Assembly: GCF_004363655.1 (NCBI RefSeq) | Contig: NZ_SNZH01000013.1 | Coordinates: forward strand, 62,001 to 126,000 | From: Tahibacter aquaticus | GTDB taxonomy: Bacteria; Pseudomonadota; Gammaproteobacteria; Xanthomonadales; Rhodanobacteraceae | Direction: 5' to 3' | Length of the DNA stretch: 64,000 nt | Made by a program: the position numbers and the translations under genes | Notes under the pieces: generated by a model | What the model was told of the DNA's origin: nothing | The model's database searches: none | Seen by the model: only the letters and a program-made list of their open reading frames with translations | Shown here: positions 27,817 to 34,343 of the stretch, one piece after another | Layout of the letters: every line of letters starts with the position of its first letter | Numbering within the stretch: position 1 is the stretch's first letter

Positions 27817-29580
27817 ATGCCCTATGCCCTTGCCCTGCGCCGCGGCGCGATTTGCCTGCCTTGGCTGCTGCTGGCGGCGGCCGGCGCCGCCCAGGCAGAT
27901 CCGCCGGAAGTCGGATCGCGCGGCGCCGTCGTCGCCGACCCGGTGATTCCGCCCCCCGCCGGCACGCCGTGCGTGGTGCAGCTGTACAGCGACGAAGTGT
28001 TCAACGACTTTTCCCTGCACGACTTTACCTACGCGCCACCGCCGAACTGTCCCGGACCGTACGCGAAGATCGTGCTGCAGGCCGATTTTTCCGTCACGAC
28101 CGGGCGCCAGTTCGACCGCACGGCGAACATCTGGATCGGCAGCGTCAACCTGTACTTCGGCACCACCCAGGAACCTTCGGCCGCGGTGGCGCCGAGCTGG
28201 CGCATCGAACGTGACATCAGCGACTACGCCAGCCTGCTCGCCACGGCCAGCAGCGGCAAGATCGATCTGGGAAATGTGGTAAACGATACGTATACCGGCA
28301 TCATCCATGGCAGCGGGCAGATCCTGTTTTATCCCGCCGCAGCGAACTGGCCGGCACCGCCGCGGCGGCCCGACCTGGTCCTGCCGCTGAGCAGCGGCAC
28401 GCTCGGCGGTGCAACCGACATTCGCGGCGACGGCGAATTTTCCAAGACGCTGACCTTGCCGCGTAACAGCGAGCGCATCTTCCTCGACGTGATTGCCCAG
28501 AGCCAGGGCGACGACGAGTTCTGGATCACCTGCGTACCCGACGACCTGGGCGAACAGCTGCAATCCTGCGGCCATACCGCGTTTCGCGAAACCCAGGTGC
28601 GTATCGACGGCGAGCCGGCCGGCGTCGCGCCGGTCTATCCCTGGCTGTATACGGGGGCGATCGATCCCGGCGTATGGCGGCCCATTCCCGGCGTGCAGAC
28701 CCTGGCGTTCGAACCCTGGCGCGTCGATCTGACGCCGTTCGCCGCCAAGCTCAACGACGGCCAGTTGCATACCATTGCCCTCAGCGTATTCAATGCGGGC
28801 GAACGCTTCTCGATGGCGGCCAATCTGCTGGTCTACCGCGATGCGGGCAAAGCGATCGTCGGCGGTGCGTTGACCGAAAACACCCTGGCGCAGAACCCGA
28901 CGCCGCACGTCAGCAGCACGGTCAGCGGCCCCGACGACAATATCGTGGCCAGCGTGACCGTGACCTCGGACCGGCAGCACGTGCTCAGCGGCTATGTCGA
29001 CACGTCGCGCGGCCGCGTCACCACCACGATCACGCAGCGCGTCGAATTCGAGAACGCGCAGGCGTTTGTCGTTTCCGAACCGCTGTACAGCCAGAAAATC
29101 GACCAGTCCACGCGCGTAAGTACCGAAACGCGCATAGCAGCAGGTGGCCGCACTCAGGCCCTCAACGACGAGCGCGTGCTGTTGCTGGAGGTTGCCTATC
29201 GCTATGAAGCACTGAACGTCGGCGCCAAACAGGTGACATCCGCGAAACAGCGTTTCGGCCGCACCGTGCAAGCCGGCACTGTCGGTTTTCCGCTACGCCA
29301 GGCGGAGCTGGCCAACAGCATCGACAACGCCGGCGAGCTGCTGTTCGCCGCCGACGGTTCGCTCGCGGCGCGCACCAGCCAGCGCGGCATGCAGGACTAT
29401 GCCTACAAGGACCCGTTCGGCGCCTGCTATCACCGCGTACTGCGTGCCGAAGCCGGCGCGATCAGCGCGGTGGCAAACGGCGGCGGCTGCCCCGGCGAGG
29501 AAAACCGCCTGCCCTGGTTCGACGCGTTCGACAACTACGCGTCGAGCATCTTCGGCGCCACGATACAGCTGCTGCCGTGA
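27817..29580 (+). CDS. Secreted PNGase A-like protein (peptide N-glycosidase A family)
   Basis: This 587-residue exported protein starts at the ATG at 27817, six bases after CGGAG, with a signal peptide ending AAAGAAQA. Residues ~50-400 match the plan of plant and fungal peptide-N4-(N-acetyl-glucosaminyl)asparagine amidase A. An early VQLYSDEVFNDFSLHDFTY segment is followed by GRQFDRTANIWIGSVNLYFG with the nearby EPS, then a WRIERDISDYASLL block, all typical of that family. Such enzymes cleave N-glycans from glycopeptides, so a role in degrading eukaryotic glycoproteins is plausible. The catalytic residues are not well established to me, so activity is inferred. It is probably monocistronic. 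Confidence 0.78.
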   Translation: MPYALALRRGAICLPWLLLAAAGAAQADPPEVGSRGAVVADPVIPPPAGTPCVVQLYSDEVFNDFSLHDFTYAPPPNCPGPYAKIVLQADFSVTTGRQFDRTANIWIGSVNLYFGTTQEPSAAVAPSWRIERDISDYASLLATASSGKIDLGNVVNDTYTGIIHGSGQILFYPAAANWPAPPRRPDLVLPLSSGTLGGATDIRGDGEFSKTLTLPRNSERIFLDVIAQSQGDDEFWITCVPDDLGEQLQSCGHTAFRETQVRIDGEPAGVAPVYPWLYTGAIDPGVWRPIPGVQTLAFEPWRVDLTPFAAKLNDGQLHTIALSVFNAGERFSMAANLLVYRDAGKAIVGGALTENTLAQNPTPHVSSTVSGPDDNIVASVTVTSDRQHVLSGYVDTSRGRVTTTITQRVEFENAQAFVVSEPLYSQKIDQSTRVSTETRIAAGGRTQALNDERVLLLEVAYRYEALNVGAKQVTSAKQRFGRTVQAGTVGFPLRQAELANSIDNAGELLFAADGSLAARTSQRGMQDYAYKDPFGACYHRVLRAEAGAISAVANGGGCPGEENRLPWFDAFDNYASSIFGATIQLLP

Positions 29581-29585
29581 CCGCA

Positions 29586-29680
29586 GGGTGCGATGAGCGC
29601 CCGCGAATTGCGCCGCCGGGTCTTGCGGCGCGAACCGCCACGAATTCCCGGCGGTGCAATTCGCTACGCTCATCGCACCC
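29586..29680. repeat. REP/MITE-like palindromic element, copy 1
   Basis: A 95-bp element has inverted ends GGGTGCGATGAGCG and CGCTCATCGCACCC, with inner arms GAATTGCGCCG and CGGTGCAATTCG. The same architecture recurs at 43402-43500. It sits six bases after the PNGase A-like stop codon and can form a long hairpin. Confidence 0.8.
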
Positions 29681-29753
29681 TACACAGGCACGGTGCAGCT
29701 GACGCACGTCCAGCTCGCGCAGGACACGACTCGGGCAGGGCGCGCCCCGGGTC

Positions 29754-29782
29754 GGGCGCGATGAGCGCAAGCAAATTGCGCC
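29754..29782. repeat. Degenerate half copy of the REP-like element
   Basis: This stretch resembles the left arm only of the element at 29586-29680: GGGCGCGATGAGCG, then a spacer and AAATTGCGCC. No right arm follows. Confidence 0.5.
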
Positions 29783-29830
29783 CTGCGACCATGCATCATG
29801 CAAAAACTACATCGCCGCTTTCGCCACAAA

Positions 29831-29857
29831 TAAAAAACGCCGGCACGATGCCGGCGT
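29831..29857 (-). terminator. Rho-independent terminator of the aldolase gene
   Basis: On the minus strand a perfect 9-bp stem (ACGCCGGCA/TGCCGGCGT, loop of three) is followed by TTTTTTA. It lies about 120 bp after the aldolase stop codon and may also stop plus-strand transcripts weakly. Confidence 0.85.
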
Positions 29858-29974
29858 CTTGCTTTTCCTTTCTCGTCCTGGCGCAGCTGGCGCCTGGCGA
29901 TTTCCCCTGCCCCCGCCAACAGCCGGGGGCGCGGGTTCGGAACGTGCGCTGCGGTCAGGCCACAGCGGTTCCGA

Positions 29975-30985
29975 TCAGGCCGATTTCTTCCACTGGCCCA
30001 GCGCAGCCAGGCCGTTTTCCCGTGCACGCTGCGCCACAGTCTTCTGCGCATCGGCGAAGTTCTTGCCCATGTCCTGCGACCACAGCTTCAACGCCGCCGA
30101 CTGCATGGCACGGCCGTAGGAGAAGCTCAGCGGCCAGGGGTGCGGGCCCATCTGGTTCATTGCATTCAGATGCGCCGTCGCTGCTTCGTCGGACTGGCCG
30201 CCGGAGAGGAAGACGATGCCCGGCAGCGACGCCGGCACGCTGGCCTTGAGGCAGCGCACAGTCATCTCGGCGACTTCCTCGACGCTGGCCTGTTCCGGGC
30301 AGTCCTTGCCGGAGACAACCATGCTGGCTTTGAGGATGGCGCCTTCCAGCATGACATTCTGCTCGTACAGCGAAGCGAACAGCGAACGCAGGGTGACTTC
30401 GGTCACGTCATAGCAGACGTCGATATCGTGCGAGCCGTCCATCAGCACTTCCGGCTCCACCATCGGTACGATGCCGGCTTCCTGGCACAGCGCGGCATAG
30501 CGCGCCAGCGCGTGGCAATTGGCTTCGATGCAGGTCGAGCTGGGCATGTCGTCGCCGATGGTGATCACGGCGCGCCACTTGGCGAACTTGGCACCGAGAC
30601 TGGCGTATTCCTTGAGTCGGTCGCGCAGACCGTCGAGACCTTCGGTGACCACTTCGCCCGGGAAGCCGGCCAGCGCGTGCGGCCCCTTGTCCACCTTGAT
30701 GCCGGGCAGGATGCCGCGGTCGAGCATGATCTTGGTGAACGGCACGCCGGCCTGGCTGGACTGGCGCAGGGTTTCGTCGTACAGGATGGCGCCTGAAATG
30801 TGATCGGACAGATTCGGTGCGGTCAGCAGCAGCTCGCGGTAGGCGCGGCGGGTATCTTCCGTGCACTCGATGCCGACACCGTCGAAACGCTTCTTGATCG
30901 TGGTGTTGGATTCGTCGATCGCGATGATGCCCTTGCCCGGGGCGACCATCGCCTGGGCAATGCTTTCCAGCTGTTCGATGCTCAT
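29975..30985 (-). CDS. fba: Class I fructose-bisphosphate aldolase
   Basis: This 336-residue enzyme is of the animal/plant-like class I type, not the DhnA type. The start is at 30985 (MSIEQLESIAQAMVAPGKGI), with GGAG upstream. The N-terminal GKGIIAIDESNTTIKKRF, the substrate segment KWRAVI, and LEGAILKASMVV with the Schiff-base Lys are all present. It cleaves fructose 1,6-bisphosphate to dihydroxyacetone phosphate and glyceraldehyde 3-phosphate in the cytosol, independent of metal. It is transcribed alone, with a terminator downstream. Confidence 0.96.
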   Translation of the reverse strand: MSIEQLESIAQAMVAPGKGIIAIDESNTTIKKRFDGVGIECTEDTRRAYRELLLTAPNLSDHISGAILYDETLRQSSQAGVPFTKIMLDRGILPGIKVDKGPHALAGFPGEVVTEGLDGLRDRLKEYASLGAKFAKWRAVITIGDDMPSSTCIEANCHALARYAALCQEAGIVPMVEPEVLMDGSHDIDVCYDVTEVTLRSLFASLYEQNVMLEGAILKASMVVSGKDCPEQASVEEVAEMTVRCLKASVPASLPGIVFLSGGQSDEAATAHLNAMNQMGPHPWPLSFSYGRAMQSAALKLWSQDMGKNFADAQKTVAQRARENGLAALGQWKKSA

Positions 30986-31712
30986 GGATGACTCCGTGGG
31001 ATTGAATCCGGGACGCAAGGCTAGCCTGCGTGGCGACCGACCGGCGGTCGCGGGCCGCGGATTATAGGCCAGAAGCCCGCCCGCTGCCCGTCCCCGGCCT
31101 GGAGCGTACTTGGCTGTATGTCCAGCGCTCGACACCAGACCAGCGGCAACGTCGGCCCAGCCTCGGCCCATGCCGCTGCGGCGGCCTGCCAGGCCCAGCA
31201 GCGACAGGGCCAGGCGACCCACGACGGTCGCCTCGTCGCGGCATGGTTCCGGCGCGAGCCTGTCCGGGAGCCATCGCAGCCACGAACGACGCGGCAGCCG
31301 AAAGGTCGTGACCCCACACGGCGCCGCCGTCACGGTGGGACAACCCGGCCCGGCGGCTGCACTGCCAGGGCTGGAAGGAGCGCGCAAAAGCGCAGCCATC
31401 GGCTTTCTTCGCCAACCAGATTACCGGCGACCGCGAAAAATCCGATCCACGGCCGCCAGGGAATAGCTATTTCTCTTTATAAACAAAGATACTTAGTTGC
31501 AGTACCAAGCTGATCCTTGTCCGCACGGCACAGCAACCACCGCCGCCCGCCATGGAAGCGCGCCGGCCTGTCTTACCCACTGGCCACTCGATCCTTGGCG
31601 ATAAGAACACGAGAAATTTATCTCGCTTCGGCAGATGACCAAATTCCGCCACCCGCCCAGAAATCCACCCAACAATCTGTTTACAAAAGAAAAAACAGGA
31701 AGCCAGTCGCCT
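30986..31712. other. Long non-coding region between fba and rsr
   Basis: More than 700 bp lie between the divergent fba and rsr start sites with no supported gene; ORFs here are Arg-rich shadows. An AT-rich tract occurs at 31455-31500. A dyad CGAGA-AATTTA-TCTCG (31610-31625) lies about 90 bp upstream of the sigma-54 promoter, where an enhancer-binding protein would sit. Confidence 0.5.
31610..31625. promoter_or_regulatory. Dyad CGAGA-N6-TCTCG, candidate enhancer site upstream of the sigma-54 promoter
   Basis: This is a perfect 5-bp inverted repeat, flanked by GATAA/TTATC in a larger imperfect dyad, centred about 95 bp upstream of the -24 element. Sigma-54 promoters need an upstream activator site at about this distance. 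That the activator is RtcR-like is inference. Confidence 0.4.
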
Positions 31713-31727
31713 TGGCACAACCATTGC
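31713..31727 (+). promoter_or_regulatory. Sigma-54 (-24/-12) promoter of rsr
   Basis: TGGCAC-A-ACCA-TTGC matches the consensus TGGCAC-R-N4-TTGC exactly, with the invariant GG and GC ten bases apart; only the next base (C instead of A/T) differs. Transcription would begin near 31739, giving a leader of about 20 bases that contains the CGGAGA ribosome site before the ATG at 31758. Confidence 0.75.
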
Positions 31728-31757
31728 CCTGTCCCTCCCGCCAACACGGAGAACGAC

Positions 31758-33305
31758 ATGGCCAATTTCCAGCTGTTCCAAAGCCAGCGCGGCAAGCAAG
31801 TCCCCGCCGCCAATGCCCGCAACGAGGCCGGCGGCCTCGCCTACCAGCGCACGCCGCAGGGCGCACTGGCGCTGTACGCGGCGACGGGTTGCCTCAACGG
31901 CACCATCTACGCCGATGCGCAGACGCAACTGGAAAAGGTGCTGGAGCTCTGCGGCAAGGTACCGGCCGAGTTCATCGCCAAGACCGCGGTCTATGCGCGC
32001 CAGCGCGGCCATATGAAAGACATGCCGGCATTGTTGCTGGCCTGGCTGGCGCAGCATGACGGCGCGCTGTGCGTCCAGGTGTTCGAGCGCGTGGTCGACA
32101 ACGGCCGCATGCTGCGCAACTTCGTCCAGATCGTCCGCAGCGGCACGATCGGGCGCAAGTCGCTGGGTTCGCGGCCCAAGCGGCTGGTGAAGCAATGGCT
32201 GGAGCGGGCCGACGTCAACCAGATCCTGCATGCGGCCATAGGTCAGCAGCCGTCCCTGGCCGACATCGTGCGCATGGTCCACCCCAAGCCCGCCGATGCG
32301 CAGCGCGAGGCCTTGTACGCCTGGTTGATCGGCAAGCCGCATGACGCCGCCAACCTGCCGGAACTGGTACAGCGTTTCGAGGCGTTCAAGCGCGGCGAGG
32401 GGCAAGGTGAAGTACCGGAGCTGAATTTCCAGTACCTGACCGCGCTGCCGCTGGATACGCAGCAGTGGAAGGCCATCGCCCGGCGCGCCTCGTGGCAGAC
32501 CAAGCGCATGAACCTCAATACCTTCCTGCGCCACGGCGTGTTCGGCGACGCGGCATTGACCAAGGAGATTGCAGCCGGCCTGAGCGATGCGGCACAGGTG
32601 CGCAAGGCGCGTGTATTCCCGTACCAGTTGCTCGGCGCGTGGAATGCGGCCAGCGCGGACATGCCGCAGGCAATCCGCGACGCGTTGCAGGATGCGATGG
32701 AAATCGCGACCGAGAATACGCCGGCCTTGCCGGGCAATGTGGTGGTCGCGATCGACGTATCGGGTTCCATGCACTCGCCCGTGACCGGGCATCGCAAAGG
32801 CGCCACCTCGGCCTTGCGTTGCGTCGACGTAGCCGCCCTCGTGGCAGCCTGCATCAAGCGGCGCAATCCGGCCGCCCGCATCCTGCCGTTCGACACGGAA
32901 GTGCGCAGCACGGTGATCAATGCGCGCGACAGCGTGATCACCCAGGCCAGGCAATTGGCCGCGCTGTGTGGCGGTGGAACGCGGGTCAGCGCACCGGTGC
33001 AGAAGTTGAACCAGGAAGGTGCGCGCGTCGACACGCTGGTGATCGTCTCGGACAACGAGTCCTGGGCCGATACCCGGCGCGGCAACGGCACCGCGACAAT
33101 GCGCGAGTGGCACGCGCTGAAGGTGCGCTGCCCGAACGCCAAGCTGGTCTGCATCGACTTGCAGCCGTATGCGACCAGCCAGACCGGGACCAGCGCCGAT
33201 GTACTGCACATCGCTGGCTTCAGCGACGCCGTATTCGACCTGCTGGCCGATGCGGCGAATGGCGAGCGCGACTGGCTGCAGCGCATCGCAGCCGTGAAGT
33301 TGTAG
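31758..33305 (+). CDS. rsr: Ro60 orthologue Rsr (TROVE plus vWA domains)
   Basis: This 515-residue RNA-binding protein starts at the ATG at 31758, with CGGAGA upstream. Residues ~5-320 are the TROVE domain, a ring of helical repeats with conserved blocks such as EAGGLAYQRTPQGALALYAA, IAKTAVYARQRGHMKDMPAL and NLNTFLRHGVF. Residues ~325-515 form a von Willebrand A domain with the MIDAS motif DVSGSMHS beginning at Asp333 and LVIVSDNESW. Ro proteins bind Y RNAs on the outside of the ring and single-stranded ends of damaged RNAs in the central hole; bacterial Rsr works with exoribonucleases in rRNA maturation and RNA decay. A structured, tRNA-like RNA follows directly, and a sigma-54 promoter precedes, matching known Rsr-Y RNA modules. 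No rtcA, rtcB or rtcR is present here. Confidence 0.95.
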   Translation: MANFQLFQSQRGKQVPAANARNEAGGLAYQRTPQGALALYAATGCLNGTIYADAQTQLEKVLELCGKVPAEFIAKTAVYARQRGHMKDMPALLLAWLAQHDGALCVQVFERVVDNGRMLRNFVQIVRSGTIGRKSLGSRPKRLVKQWLERADVNQILHAAIGQQPSLADIVRMVHPKPADAQREALYAWLIGKPHDAANLPELVQRFEAFKRGEGQGEVPELNFQYLTALPLDTQQWKAIARRASWQTKRMNLNTFLRHGVFGDAALTKEIAAGLSDAAQVRKARVFPYQLLGAWNAASADMPQAIRDALQDAMEIATENTPALPGNVVVAIDVSGSMHSPVTGHRKGATSALRCVDVAALVAACIKRRNPAARILPFDTEVRSTVINARDSVITQARQLAALCGGGTRVSAPVQKLNQEGARVDTLVIVSDNESWADTRRGNGTATMREWHALKVRCPNAKLVCIDLQPYATSQTGTSADVLHIAGFSDAVFDLLADAANGERDWLQRIAAVKL

Positions 33306-33316
33306 ACCGCAAAAGC

Positions 33317-33342
33317 GCCGCGGCGGGATTTCCCGTCGCGGC
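33317..33342 (+). promoter_or_regulatory. 12-bp stem-loop after the rsr stop codon
   Basis: GCCGCGGCGGGA pairs with TCCCGTCGCGGC (one G-U pair, 2-base gap at the tip). No T run follows, so it is a poor intrinsic terminator. It may protect the rsr mRNA end or act as a processing boundary before the Y RNA. Confidence 0.55.
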
Positions 33343-33394
33343 ATGACTACCCACTACATGGCGATCGATGGATATCGCCGCACGATTTCGTTTC

Positions 33395-33534
33395 GCAGCG
33401 AATGCCCGGTGGAACTACACCCTCTGAAGGTCCAGGTCGCGGGTTCGATTCCCGCCGTCCCCGCCATTATGGGGACGTAGCTCAGCGGTAGAGCAGGAAA
33501 ATACGTTTCACCACCTCTTGTCGCTGCACTTTTT
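33395..33534 (+). ncRNA. YrlA-type bacterial Y RNA with a circularly permuted tRNA-like module
   Basis: Reading 5' to 3': an outer strand GCAGCGA (33395-33401) pairs with TCGCTGC (33521-33527). GGTGGAAC (33408-33415) pairs with GTTTCACC (33505-33512) with one G-U. TCC (33431-33433) pairs with GGA (33496-33498) as the anticodon-stem equivalent. Inside is a tRNA body in reversed order: T stem GCGGG/CCCGC around TTCGATT (33439-33455), acceptor strand CGTCCCC then GCCA (33456-33466), a TTAT linker, acceptor strand GGGGACG (33471-33477), TA, and D arm GCTC-AGCGGTA-GAGC (33480-33494). All seven acceptor pairs match. A CTTTTT run (33529-33534) follows. This order is that of YrlA RNAs, which bind Rsr through the outer stem and mimic tRNA with the inner part. 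The 5' and 3' ends are estimated from pairing. Confidence 0.85.
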
Positions 33535-33535
33535 C

Positions 33536-33571
33536 GCAGGGCAGCACGGCCGGCATGGGCGGCTGCCCTGC
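33536..33571. terminator. 10-bp inverted repeat after the Y RNA, possible transcription stop
   Basis: GCAGGGCAGC (33536-33545) and GCTGCCCTGC (33562-33571) form a perfect 10-bp stem with a 16-base loop between the Y RNA and the convergent DUF2959 gene. It lacks a T run on either exit side, so it may act as a boundary or Rho-linked structure rather than a classic terminator. Confidence 0.4.
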
Positions 33572-33608
33572 ACTATTTCAAGCGCTTACAGCGAATTTTT
33601 CCGCCGAT

Positions 33609-34343
33609 TCAATTCCCCTCGACCCGAAACTCCTTCAGGAACCGGTCTGCCTCGGCCGTCGCCTTCTGCACATCGCGCTGCAGATTGGCCGCGTCGGCCT
33701 GCAGCCGCGGCAGTTCGTCCTTGATCGCGCCTATCGCGGCGGCATTGAGGTTGTGCTTGAGGTAGAGCACCTGGTCGCCCAGCACCTTCAGCGCGGGCTG
33801 GAAGCTGGCCTGGGCGCGGCGCATGGCCTGGTCCAGCGTGCGGTAGCGGCTGCGCGTGCGTTCCAGCTGCGCCTTGGACTTGGCGCGCAGGCTGGCATCG
33901 CTGTACTGGGCCAGCTCGCCTTCCCATTCCTTGAACAGCGCGTCGGCGACCGACTCCACCGCCGCCACACGTTCGCCAAAGGCCTGCGCGCGTGCGCTGG
34001 CTTCGTCGTGGCTGGCCTTGAGCTTGAGATAGACCGATTCCAGCTCGCCGGCCTCCACGCTGACCACGGCACGGAACGCCGTCAGTGCATCGACATAGGC
34101 CTGCTCTGCCTCGCCCTGGGAATCGCGTGCTGCATCGACCCGATCCAGCAGCAGTTCGCGCTTGGCGATGCCAATCTTTTCCAGTGCGCCGAAATAAGCG
34201 CTCTGGCAGCCGGTCAGCAGTGCGACGGCAACCACGAACAGCAGCACCGCTACCGTGCCGGCCCTGACGCCACGCCAGCGCTTGCGCGAACCGACAAAAA
34301 GGCAATTTCCATTTTTCTGCACATATGCGTCGCTAGATTCCAC
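33609..34343 (-). CDS. DUF2959-family coiled-coil lipoprotein
   Basis: This 244-residue protein is taken from a GTG at 34343, which has GGGAGG seven bases upstream and overlaps the end of the Sel1 gene by 11 bp, a sign of translational coupling. After a basic stretch comes a hydrophobic segment ending LLTGC, a lipobox. The rest (SAYFGALEKIGIAKRELLLD onward) is almost entirely helical, rich in Ala, Glu, Arg and Leu, and predicted to form coiled coils; it matches the DUF2959 pattern. The function is unknown; it is probably anchored in the envelope. It is the last of three overlapping genes. Confidence 0.82.
   Translation of the reverse strand: MESSDAYVQKNGNCLFVGSRKRWRGVRAGTVAVLLFVVAVALLTGCQSAYFGALEKIGIAKRELLLDRVDAARDSQGEAEQAYVDALTAFRAVVSVEAGELESVYLKLKASHDEASARAQAFGERVAAVESVADALFKEWEGELAQYSDASLRAKSKAQLERTRSRYRTLDQAMRRAQASFQPALKVLGDQVLYLKHNLNAAAIGAIKDELPRLQADAANLQRDVQKATAEADRFLKEFRVEGN

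Noticed and set aside
30986-31513. Small genes in the fba-rsr gap
   Set aside because: ORFs here are Arg/Pro-rich, lack ribosome sites and overlap each other on both strands.
33410-33500. An ordinary tRNA gene, or two broken tRNA genes
   Set aside because: The 3' half precedes the 5' half, no anticodon loop can be formed, and outer helices enclose the module. The location after rsr favours a Y RNA. A true permuted tRNA gene remains a less likely alternative.
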